From assembly GCA_009774535.1 (NCBI GenBank), contig VSNY01000087.1, positions 1-15,867 of the forward strand: 15,867 nucleotides of DNA, read 5' to 3'. Below the pieces are notes generated by a model that saw only the letters and a program-made list of their open reading frames with translations, was not told the DNA's origin and did not search any database. Origin of the DNA: Lachnospiraceae bacterium. Lineage in GTDB: Bacteria > Bacillota > Clostridia > Lachnospirales > Lachnospiraceae. Below are positions 6,363 to 13,137 of the stretch, in pieces. Within the stretch, counting starts at the first letter, position 1. The number at the start of each line of letters is the position of its first letter. Both the position numbers and the translations under genes were made by a program.

Positions 6363-8420
6363 ATGGCAAAACAGAAAAAAGGAAGAAAAAAATATCGCGG
6401 ATTTTGGATCTTTTTTAAACTGCAGCTGTTGCTGCTGTTGCTGCTGGCTGGCGCGGGGGTCTATTATTTTGCGGGAGGTTATGCTCAGACGATCGCAGAG
6501 TTAAAGGATGAGGCCGATACGCTGGTGGCAAAATCCAGAGAGGAACACTTCCGCAAAGGAGAGACCGGGCTTGTATACGGTTCCGACGGCAAATTGCTAA
6601 AGGCATATAAAGGAGAAAAAGATTCTTATTACCTGGAATATAAAGAGATACCTGAAATTGTAGTGAAGACTTTTGTGGCTGTGGAAGACCGGAAATTTTA
6701 TAAGCATAAAGGCGTGGATTATCTGGCAATTTTGCGGGCGCTGATTGCCATGGTGCGTAACGGGGAGGTCACGCAGGGAGGCAGTACCATTACCCAGCAG
6801 CTTGCACGAACGATCTACCTGAATATGGAAGTGACCTGGGAACGTAAGATGGAAGAGATTTTTATTGCCCGCAACCTGGAAGAGAAGTATACAAAAAGCC
6901 AGATTATGGAGTTTTATGTTAATAATATTTACTTTGGACATGGCTATTATGGAATTCAGGCAGCCGCGAAGGGATATTTTAGCAAAAACGTGGATGAACT
7001 GGATCTGTCGCAAATCGTATTTTTGTGCGCGATACCAAATAACCCGTCACTGTATGATCCGGTAAATCATAAAAAAAATACGCTGGCCCGCCGGGACAGG
7101 ATGCTGACTGCCATGCAGGAACAAGGGATTATCGCCCTGTCAACATCCAAGGAAGCAAAAGAAGAAAAGATTAAGTTAAAACGCAAAAAAGGCATTGAAA
7201 AAAATGATTATGTGGAGACTTATATTAATTACTGCGCGATACGGACGCTGATGCAGCAGCAGGGGTTTGAGTTTCAGCATTACTTTGATTCAGAGAAACA
7301 GAAGAAAAAATATAATAAAGAGTATAAAAAAGCATATCGTGAATGTGAAAGCAGCCTGTACACATCTGGTTACCGCATTTATACATCAATCAATATGAAG
7401 CAGCAGACGAAGCTCCAGGATGCGATCGACATCGGATTGGAAGGGTTTACGGACGTCAATGAAGAAGGCGTCTACAAGCTGCAGGGGGCTGGCGTGACAA
7501 TTGACAATACGACCGGATATGTTACGGCGATTGTAGGAGGACGGTCACAGGATTTTGAAGGATATACGCTGAACCGGGCCTATCAGAGTTTCCGCCAGCC
7601 TGGCAGCGCGATTAAGCCGCTGCTGGTCTATACTCCTATGCTGGAACGCGGATATACGCCGGATACCATGGTTGCAGACCAGCCAATCGAAGACGGTCCT
7701 TCCAATACGGATGGCGTCTATGAGGGCATGATCAGTATCCGCCATGCGGTAAAACGCTCCAAAAATACGATTGCATGGAAGCTGCTTGACGAATTGACCC
7801 CGGTTACAGGACTTTCGTATTTAAAAGCAATGAATTTTTCCAGGCTGGACACTGAAGATGAAAGACTGCCGATTGCCCTGGGCGGATTTACGATCGGGGT
7901 ATCACCGTTGGAAATGGCAGCAGGATTTGCGACACTGCAAAACGACGGATGCTACCGGGAGCCGACTTGTATTATCCGTATTGAAGATACGCAGGGGAAC
8001 GTGATCTATGAGGCTGAGAATGACGATGAAAATCAAGGCCGGAATCTATCAAAAACGGAAAAAGCAGAAGGAACCCGGATATACAAATCCAATGCAGCGC
8101 GTATGATGACGGATATACTGCAGACCGTTATGACCGAAGGGACAGGCAGGGGCCTTAGCCTGGGCGATATGCCGTCAGCGGGCAAGACAGGGACAACGAA
8201 TGATTATAAAGATGGCTGGTTCGCTGGCTATACCCGGTATTTTACGACGAGCGTCTGGGTAGGCTATGACCAGCCGGTAACACTGCCGGGCCTGACAGGA
8301 TCTTCTTATCCCGGGCATATCTGGCATAATTATATGGCCGCAATTCATGAAAACAGAACGCCGATGAGTTTTATTCCGTACATTGAGCAGAAAGATGTGG
8401 AGATGGATTTTGCGGAATAA
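6363..8420 (+). CDS. Class A penicillin-binding protein (GT51 transglycosylase + transpeptidase)
   Basis: A 685-aa bifunctional peptidoglycan synthase. A basic cytoplasmic tail and one signal-anchor helix (about residues 14-39) precede the glycosyltransferase domain: VEDRKFYKHKG (catalytic Glu108), QGGSTITQQLAR (138-149), RKMEEIFIARNLE, and FYVNNIYFGHGYYGIQAAA. The transpeptidase domain carries all three penicillin-binding motifs: SAIK (Ser415, Lys418), SKN (466-468) and KTGT (608-611). It polymerises and crosslinks lipid II on the outer face of the membrane. It is shorter than many PBP1A proteins and ends soon after the transpeptidase fold without PASTA or fibronectin domains. TGAGGA at 6348-6353 supports the ATG. 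No T-tract hairpin is seen after its stop. Confidence 0.93.
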   Translation: MAKQKKGRKKYRGFWIFFKLQLLLLLLLAGAGVYYFAGGYAQTIAELKDEADTLVAKSREEHFRKGETGLVYGSDGKLLKAYKGEKDSYYLEYKEIPEIVVKTFVAVEDRKFYKHKGVDYLAILRALIAMVRNGEVTQGGSTITQQLARTIYLNMEVTWERKMEEIFIARNLEEKYTKSQIMEFYVNNIYFGHGYYGIQAAAKGYFSKNVDELDLSQIVFLCAIPNNPSLYDPVNHKKNTLARRDRMLTAMQEQGIIALSTSKEAKEEKIKLKRKKGIEKNDYVETYINYCAIRTLMQQQGFEFQHYFDSEKQKKKYNKEYKKAYRECESSLYTSGYRIYTSINMKQQTKLQDAIDIGLEGFTDVNEEGVYKLQGAGVTIDNTTGYVTAIVGGRSQDFEGYTLNRAYQSFRQPGSAIKPLLVYTPMLERGYTPDTMVADQPIEDGPSNTDGVYEGMISIRHAVKRSKNTIAWKLLDELTPVTGLSYLKAMNFSRLDTEDERLPIALGGFTIGVSPLEMAAGFATLQNDGCYREPTCIIRIEDTQGNVIYEAENDDENQGRNLSKTEKAEGTRIYKSNAARMMTDILQTVMTEGTGRGLSLGDMPSAGKTGTTNDYKDGWFAGYTRYFTTSVWVGYDQPVTLPGLTGSSYPGHIWHNYMAAIHENRTPMSFIPYIEQKDVEMDFAE

Positions 8421-8448
8421 AAATTTTAAGAAAAAATGAAAAAATATC

Positions 8449-8477
8449 TGGACAAATTATATTTTTTATGGTAACAT
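8449..8477 (+). promoter_or_regulatory. Predicted promoter of tRNA-Pro
   Basis: TGGACA (8449-8454), a 17-bp spacer and TAACAT (8472-8477) with an upstream TGG (8469-8471) form an extended -10 promoter. Transcription would start near 8484, inside the palindrome that follows, leaving a leader of about 30 nt before the mature tRNA. Confidence 0.5.
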
Positions 8478-8511
8478 AATTCAGGTGGTAAGATTACCAC
8501 TTTGAATTATG
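8475..8511. repeat. Inverted repeat over the tRNA start region
   Basis: CATAATTCA (8475-8483) pairs with TGAATTATG (8503-8511), and GTGGTAA (8485-8491) with TTACCAC (8494-8500); G8484 faces a TT bulge and the loop is only GA. It overlaps the 3' end of the predicted -10 and ends 3 nt before the mature tRNA 5' end. It could be an operator or a folded 5' leader guiding RNase P processing. Confidence 0.55.
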
Positions 8512-8514
8512 AAG

Positions 8515-8588
8515 CGATGCGTGGCTCAGTTTGGTAGAGCGCTGCGTTCGGGACGCAGAGGCCGCAGGTTCAAATCCTGTCGCATCGA
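8515..8588 (+). tRNA. tRNA-Pro (anticodon CGG)
   Basis: A complete 74-nt cloverleaf: acceptor CGATGCG/CGCATCG, D-stem GCTC/GAGC, anticodon stem CTGCG/CGCAG with loop TTCGGGA (anticodon CGG, G37), 5-nt variable loop AGGCC, T-stem GCAGG/CCTGT with TTCAAAT, discriminator A. CCA is not encoded (ACT follows). C at position 1 and G37 fit bacterial tRNA-Pro. The integrase of the adjacent element lies directly downstream, so the 3' half of this gene is the probable attachment site; the gene itself remains intact. Confidence 0.95.
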
Positions 8589-8602
8589 CTCTTGGCAGGG
8601 GC

Positions 8603-8648
8603 ACCGGAAACCTTGATTTGAAAGGGTTTCCGGTTCTTTTTATTTTTT
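8603..8648 (+). terminator. Intrinsic terminator of tRNA-Pro
   Basis: Perfect 10-bp arms ACCGGAAACC (8603-8612) and GGTTTCCGGT (8625-8634) are followed by TCTTTTTATTTTTT. The T-tract is only on the plus side, so it ends the tRNA transcript and not the convergent integrase message. It lies on the element side of the presumed attachment site, so the element may supply the tRNA's terminator. Confidence 0.8.
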
Positions 8649-8680
8649 GCAGGCGGCGGAAAAGCGGCATGATTTTGGGG

Positions 8681-8702
8681 CGTTACCCAATTCGTTACCC
8701 AA
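8681..8702. repeat. Tandem 10-bp direct repeat at the integrase 3' end
   Basis: CGTTACCCAA occurs at 8681-8690 and again at 8693-8702, 12 bp apart. The second copy includes the integrase stop codon. Short direct repeats between an attachment site and int are typical arm-type integrase or Xis binding sites; that role is inferred from position. Confidence 0.5.
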
Positions 8703-9936
8703 CATTCCTTTGCGTGAATAAATCCGACGCCATCATGGATATTTCACTCAGGTCATTTTCGCAGGAGTTTAGGCGCTGTTTATTGTAGTGGGAGTAGATA
8801 TTGAGTGTTGTCTGCGCGTCCTCATGTCCCAGCCAATACTGGAGCTGTTTTAGATCCCAGCCTTTATTGATCAGTATGGAACAGCAGGTGTGCCGAAGTT
8901 TGTGCAGCGTAATTTCCGGTCGCCCAAAAGCTTTTGTAGCTTTGCTGAAAGCCTTTGTTATGTAATCTGGGTTATAACAGCGTCCATCTTCCCATGTAAA
9001 TATATAGCCAGAGGAATTTTTGTATTCGCTTTTAAAGTACCTGCGGTTTCGTTCCTGTTCTTCTTTTAAAGAGTTCAAACAGTTTTCCGCTGTTTGGAAC
9101 AGGTTCAGGCTGCGGCGGCTTTCTTTTGTTTTCGTCTTGTCTGACGCATCCACTGTCTTTACCCTTACAACGGTGTGCCGGATGTGGAGCAGACGTTTTT
9201 TAAAATCCACGCAATCCCATTTCAGACCAAGGATTTCAGAGCGTCTTAGCCCATAGTAAGCGCCCATAAAGGTAATTGGAACCAGGCGCGGATTGTATTC
9301 GGCAAGAAAGTGAAGCAGCTCGGAAACTTCCTCTTCTGTTAGAAAGAGCATCTCCTCACTGTAATCACCATTTTTTTGACCATGCACGGGTACGCCGATG
9401 CAGGGGTTGGCCGCAACCAGTCCATCAATACATGCCTGGGAAAAAGCAGCATTGAGGATGCTTTTATAACTGCGCACACTGCGGACGGATAAAGGTTCTT
9501 TTTCCTTTGTTTTTTGGTTGATTTTGCCATACTGGAGACAATATTTAAAAAACAGGTCTAAATCTTTTGGTGTAAGGTCAATTAATTTCAGTTGCTTTGG
9601 GCTGAAATAATCATTGATCCTCTTTACACGGTAGCTGTAACCTTCATGGGTTGAGGTTTTTAAGTCGATTATTTTATCCCTAAGCCATTTGTCTAAATAA
9701 TCGCAAAGCAGGATGTTTGCATCCAGTGTGCATTCAGAAATGTTTTCCAGGAATGCGTACTTTTCGATACACTCCTTTTTGAAGGTCTCGGCTTTGCGCC
9801 GGTTATTTTTTACTTCAAGCCCGGTTCCTAATGTTTTGCTTTTTCGTTTTCCAGTTGATTTTTCGATATAGCTGAGTTTGACATAATAGTATTCTTTGCC
9901 AGAGGCAAGTTTCTTTTTTTGTAGACTGCCCGTCAT
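8695..9936 (-). CDS. int: Tyrosine recombinase / site-specific integrase
   Basis: A 413-aa integrase of the Tn916/phage-like class. Residues 1-55 form an arm-type DNA-binding domain (YYYVKLSYIEKSTGKRKSKT), about 70-180 the SAM-like core-binding domain, and 195-395 the catalytic domain. Visible catalytic residues are Arg231 (GLRRSEILGL), a Lys in KTKTKESRR, His345 and Arg348 (HKLRH), His371 (WLGHED) and nucleophile Tyr381 (NIYSHY). All are present, so it should be active. The ATG at 9936 is chosen over an upstream start at 10008 because AAAGGAG lies 7-8 nt before it. It is the last gene of the minus-strand array and stops about 100 nt from tRNA-Pro, the normal arrangement for an element inserted at a tRNA 3' end. 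Confidence 0.95.
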   Translation of the reverse strand: MTGSLQKKKLASGKEYYYVKLSYIEKSTGKRKSKTLGTGLEVKNNRRKAETFKKECIEKYAFLENISECTLDANILLCDYLDKWLRDKIIDLKTSTHEGYSYRVKRINDYFSPKQLKLIDLTPKDLDLFFKYCLQYGKINQKTKEKEPLSVRSVRSYKSILNAAFSQACIDGLVAANPCIGVPVHGQKNGDYSEEMLFLTEEEVSELLHFLAEYNPRLVPITFMGAYYGLRRSEILGLKWDCVDFKKRLLHIRHTVVRVKTVDASDKTKTKESRRSLNLFQTAENCLNSLKEEQERNRRYFKSEYKNSSGYIFTWEDGRCYNPDYITKAFSKATKAFGRPEITLHKLRHTCCSILINKGWDLKQLQYWLGHEDAQTTLNIYSHYNKQRLNSCENDLSEISMMASDLFTQRNVG

Positions 9937-9955
9937 TTTTACTCTCCTTTCGTGG

Positions 9956-9992
9956 CGGGCAGATATTAAGCTGCTTCTATTATATCTGCCCG
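9956..9992. promoter_or_regulatory. Hairpin in the xis-int intergenic leader
   Basis: CGGGCAGATAT (9956-9966) and ATATCTGCCCG (9982-9992) are perfect 11-bp inverted arms with a 15-nt loop, placed between the xis stop and the integrase Shine-Dalgarno. No T-run follows in the reading direction, so it is not a standard terminator. It may protect or regulate int mRNA, or bind a protein. Confidence 0.55.
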
Positions 9993-10004
9993 TTTGGTAT
10001 AACG

Positions 10005-10178
10005 TCAAGTGGTGGAGAAGAATTGGATGAGTGCGATTTTGGTGATAAAATATTTTCTGCCGATTTTGCGGTGTTCGATCACCCCGGCATGAAGCAGAGC
10101 GTACGTTTGCTTCATACTGATACGCAAAATCGTGGAAAGATCCTTTGGCTTTAGGATATCAGGATATTGTTCGAGCAT
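10005..10178 (-). CDS. xis: Excisionase-like helix-turn-helix protein
   Basis: A 57-aa protein I translated directly: MLEQYPDILKPKDLSTILRI at residues 1-20, then SMKQTYALLHAGVIEHRKIG (21-40) and RKYFITKIALIQFF. The pattern (domain entry, helix-turn-helix, GVIEHRKIGRKYFI wing) is that of the excisionase-family/MerR-like HTH_17 domain. GGAGG at plus 10186-10190 sits 7 nt before the ATG. It starts 26 nt after the ATPase gene's stop and is followed by int, so A-B-C-xis-int appear co-transcribed. Such proteins bend DNA at attachment sites to favour excision over integration and can also repress. The gene symbol is given by family and position. Confidence 0.85.
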   Translation of the reverse strand: MLEQYPDILKPKDLSTILRISMKQTYALLHAGVIEHRKIGRKYFITKIALIQFFSTT

Positions 10179-10204
10179 GGTGATACCTCCATAAATTCAT
10201 CATT

Positions 10205-11239
10205 TTAATGCAGCAAAAGCGGTCGGTTTATTTCCTGGCCATTTACGTCAAAGATTCCAGAAGCAATGCATTCACCGACCTTTAAGTTTGCAAGGCGCGT
10301 TTTCCAGCTTTTCCATTCTTCTGGCGAAAGCGCTTTTGCAATTTTATGAATGTCCGTTTGTGATGGTCGAAAATACAGACGTGTTGCAGCCTGGTTTAAG
10401 ACAGCAAGCGCGTCTTTGCTGAATGTGGAGAAAGTCTGTGTCGCAAGTACCAGGTGAATGTTAAACTTTCTGCCTTCACGCAGCAGTTGGCATATGGAGC
10501 CGTTTGCATCATAAGAAAACCGCTGGCATTCGTCCAGAAAAATATGATACGCGCTGATTTCAGGGAATTGGCCACAGCGGATCAGCCTGAAAAACGAAGC
10601 AAGGATGATTTCTGCCAGTACTTTTTGGGTGTCAATATCATAGCCATTCAGGTCTATGATGTTGATTTTTCCTGAGGTTATACTTTTTGTTGAATTAGGA
10701 TTAAATGCGTTGCAGTTCAGTATTTGCCATAATCGATTATATACAGCCGATCCTTTATCGCCAAAGCGGGTAAGTCCGGCTACGATGGCTTCCATATCAG
10801 ACGAATAATCTTCGAGCCGTTTTGTTGCGAAAATAATGCTTTCACGGAGAATGGCTGTTTGTGCCGCGCCAAGTTTCAATGGCTTTGATAAGGCGCTGGT
10901 AATGGATGCAATATGCAAAAAATCAGGTTCAGGATAGTTGCGTTCTTGTGGGAACTGGGTCAAAAATGGGAGGTTGAGTCCGTCAAGCAGAGCGGATATC
11001 CGGTTGATTTTTGAAATACATTTACAACCTGTTAGTTTTTTTATTTCACTGTCAGTGTGGCTGTGGGCTGTGTCGATTACGATGACCGTATTTTTGTCTG
11101 CTACAGATTGCAGTTCGATTTGCAGCATTCGAGTTGTTTTGCCGCTTCCGCTGATACCGTTTATCAGGATAGAAGAATTTTCAGCCTTATCTGATATCAG
11201 GCAGATATTTGTTCCGAGAGTTCCGAGGTAGATCTTCAT
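10205..11239 (-). CDS. HerA/VirD4-like P-loop ATPase (element gene C)
   Basis: A 344-aa soluble ATPase. Walker A is GISGSGKT (28-35), Walker B HIFLDE (232-237, Asp236-Glu237), a polar sensor motif ATQ lies at 266-268, and LLREGRKFNIHLVLATQTF (252-270) is the conserved strand-helix region of the HerA/FtsK/VirD4/TraG superfamily of DNA-pumping motors. Arg287 or Arg291 in TRLYFRPSQTD may be the arginine finger. There is no N-terminal membrane helix, unlike classical VirD4 coupling proteins, and no nuclease neighbour as in HerA-NurA pairs. ATG 11239 is chosen over an upstream start because GGAG (11251-11254) precedes it by 11 nt; this start overlaps gene B by 53 nt. Probable role: translocation of element DNA during replication or transfer; a defence role cannot be excluded. 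Confidence 0.8.
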   Translation of the reverse strand: MKIYLGTLGTNICLISDKAENSSILINGISGSGKTTRMLQIELQSVADKNTVIVIDTAHSHTDSEIKKLTGCKCISKINRISALLDGLNLPFLTQFPQERNYPEPDFLHIASITSALSKPLKLGAAQTAILRESIIFATKRLEDYSSDMEAIVAGLTRFGDKGSAVYNRLWQILNCNAFNPNSTKSITSGKINIIDLNGYDIDTQKVLAEIILASFFRLIRCGQFPEISAYHIFLDECQRFSYDANGSICQLLREGRKFNIHLVLATQTFSTFSKDALAVLNQAATRLYFRPSQTDIHKIAKALSPEEWKSWKTRLANLKVGECIASGIFDVNGQEINRPLLLH

Positions 11240-12326
11240 CGTTGTATGTTCTCCTTTCTTCGGGTGCAAGGTTGTCTGGAAAAATGAAATAATTTTTTCG
11301 CAGCCACAGGAACCTGGGCCTGCTGTCAATTCCTATGCAGTTAGGCAGGACTTTTTTTCGTGTATAGGTCTTAGTCTGGCACGAATTGCAGTAAAGGATT
11401 TTTGCTGTACGAAGGTTTTCTTTTATATACAGCCAACGAAATGATTTTAGAAGGGGACAGCAAATTTTTTTCAAAATCATTTCGCTTACATAATAGAACA
11501 TATGGTCGAAAAGAATCAAATTGCCGTTTTCAAGTTGGCGGTAAGTTCTTTCATCCACTTCGTCTGGAGTTGCAAATCGTATTTTTGGATTGTTTTTTGT
11601 ATAATCTAAAAATAATTTAATTACGATGGAGCTTACGTCAATTGTATCAAGGCTTTCTTCGGTAAGTTTAAAAATGTTTTGTATGGATTGCAAAAGTGAG
11701 CAATACCTTTTTTTTGTTTCGTATTCTGAATGAATGCTGCGGTGCCACAAGCAGTACATTTTTGCAGCTATAAGTAGTTGAATATATAGTGGCGGCTTAT
11801 CCGAATGGTTCATAAAGTCTGCGCAGGATTCAAACAGGCTCAATTCATTTTCCATGAAATCTGGATGATTACGGAGAAAATCTTTGATGTCCGAGATTTC
11901 GTCATCCAGGTCTCTGGCATTGAAATAGGAAAAGGAATCAGCCGGAAGAAAGACTGTATATGTATCTGGAAAATTATCCGGGATGCTTCCACCAACAATG
12001 ACGGCTGTCAGGAATCCAGGCGAATTTAAAAAATTGTGAATCGATTCTGCCTTGTCGTATTTCTGTGGTGCATAAATGCACAGCTTGTAATTGGGAAGAC
12101 TTAGTTTTGAAGTCTTTGAACTGTAAAGGACCTCGACATCTTCCAACTGTTTAAGGCTGAGTAAAAGAGAATCAAGCTGTTCTGGTTCTTCGGTTAGCAG
12201 ACAGATTCCTTTCGGGAGTTCGTATTGATAAGCGTTTAGCGGCTCGTATAATTCTGCCGCAATGGATAAAAGTTGAAAGAAATCTGATACAATCAATTTT
12301 TCAAATCCAATTTTATCTTGTTCCAT
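11187..12326 (-). CDS. Unknown element protein B with CxxC zinc-finger-like motif
   Basis: A 379-aa protein I do not recognise with confidence. It starts at ATG 12326 behind a strong GAGGAGG (12334-12340), overlaps gene A by 34 nt upstream and gene C by 53 nt downstream. The N-terminus (about 12-66) has an AAELYEPLNAYQYELPKGIC stretch, then LLTEEPEQLDSLLLSLKQL, laid out like the helix-strand-P-loop-helix entry of an ATPase but without GKT/S, so it would be non-catalytic. The middle is helical. Cys313 and Cys316 with Cys330 (CNSC...LPNC) suggest a metal site near a basic C-terminus. Tight coupling to gene C suggests the two proteins work together. A degenerate DUF927-like ATPase half is possible. 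Confidence 0.7.
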   Translation of the reverse strand: MEQDKIGFEKLIVSDFFQLLSIAAELYEPLNAYQYELPKGICLLTEEPEQLDSLLLSLKQLEDVEVLYSSKTSKLSLPNYKLCIYAPQKYDKAESIHNFLNSPGFLTAVIVGGSIPDNFPDTYTVFLPADSFSYFNARDLDDEISDIKDFLRNHPDFMENELSLFESCADFMNHSDKPPLYIQLLIAAKMYCLWHRSIHSEYETKKRYCSLLQSIQNIFKLTEESLDTIDVSSIVIKLFLDYTKNNPKIRFATPDEVDERTYRQLENGNLILFDHMFYYVSEMILKKICCPLLKSFRWLYIKENLRTAKILYCNSCQTKTYTRKKVLPNCIGIDSRPRFLWLRKNYFIFPDNLAPEERRTYNDEDLPRNSRNKYLPDIR

Positions 12327-12978
12327 GTGAGTTCCTCCTCGAAAATAAATTTAAAGCCGTTATCTGGAAAGTCTGTCCAGCCTGGATTGTCTGGGACAAA
12401 AACGGACTGTGGGCGTTGTGTCAGCAAGACCGTGAATAAAAGCTGAGCATATTCTTTTTTCTGAGATGCTGCTTTTGCAAGAAAAATAATTCCTTGCGTG
12501 GCAAATCTCTTCACGAGGTAGCTTCCATTACCGATCTTGTGACTGTCAAAATAAACTGTAACGGGTGAATTTGCGACATTTGCAGTCACTTTATACGCAG
12601 ATTCGGCTTGATTGCCCAGATGAAGCAGATAAGTCAGTTTTGGGCTGCGCATATTCGTAATGGTACGGGCTGGAGCATTGTCGTAAAGGTTGCATACAGT
12701 CGCGGTAATTTCGCCCTCTGATGTGATCGTGACCGAATCATAAATGTTGCGGCTTCTTTCGTTTTCAGCAATACGCTTCCAACGCTTTTCTTCATCTCTA
12801 TGGATACGTTGCTGTGTTGATATTTCTTGTTTTGCAGCGTAAACATAAATTTCCTTTTCTGCCTGAATCTGTGACTCTGTAAAAACTCGACTAATATGCC
12901 GGGCATCTTGGTAAGAGTCTGAAAGAGACTGATGGTATTGAACATCTGATGTTTTGGTAGTTGAAAAAAATCTTCCAT
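12293..12978 (-). CDS. Unknown element protein A, start frame interrupted at a T7 run
   Basis: The body is an open frame encoding about 225 residues, with a charged helical N-terminal part (about 20-85, likely coiled coil), then a beta-rich part ending in VPDNPGWTDFPDNGFKFIF. The best start is ATG 12978, with GGAG 11 nt upstream as in gene C. That ATG enters the wrong frame: after MEDFF the T7 run (plus A7, 12964-12970) would have to be T8 to read FSTTKTSDVQYHQ. The uninterrupted frame otherwise begins only at a TTG at 13030 with no Shine-Dalgarno. So the gene may be shifted off, phase variable, or affected by a sequence error; corrected length is 228 aa. The C-terminal pattern weakly resembles the region before the P-loop in DUF927 helicases. 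It overlaps gene B by 34 nt. Confidence 0.6.
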
Positions 12979-13064
12979 ATGTAAAGATTCTCCTTTCTTG
13001 TTCAAGTGTGGTAGAATAAGACAGCAGCAACGGCAGAGGATAAAGCTACTCGTGGGATACTCTG

Positions 13065-13093
13065 TTGGATTGCTTTGCTGATGTTGATATGAT
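13065..13093 (+). promoter_or_regulatory. Predicted promoter of the STAND NTPase gene
   Basis: TTGGAT (13065-13070), a 17-bp spacer and TATGAT (13088-13093) with TGA before the -10 (extended -10). It lies in the divergent gap between gene A and the NTPase. On the opposite strand TATTCT (plus 13013-13018) is a possible -10 for the A-B-C-xis-int operon, without a good -35. Confidence 0.5.
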
Positions 13094-13137
13094 AGCAAAA
13101 GAAATTGATAGCAATGGACAGGAAGGAACACGAAAAA

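Noticed and set aside
8531..8788. Plus-strand ORF overlapping tRNA-Pro and the integrase end
   Set aside because: It begins inside the tRNA, crosses its terminator and overlaps int in antisense; there is no ribosome-binding site.
12634..13131. 165-aa minus-strand ORF containing MEDFFQLPKHQ
   Set aside because: It contains the good ATG and Shine-Dalgarno, but the protein after the T7 run is low-complexity and antagonistic to the overlapping long frame that continues to gene B. It is better read as the shifted start of gene A.
13105..13137. TTG/ATG starts upstream of the STAND gene
   Set aside because: They precede or overlap the AGGAAGGA site that is correctly spaced for ATG 13138, and the extra 11 residues show no structure.
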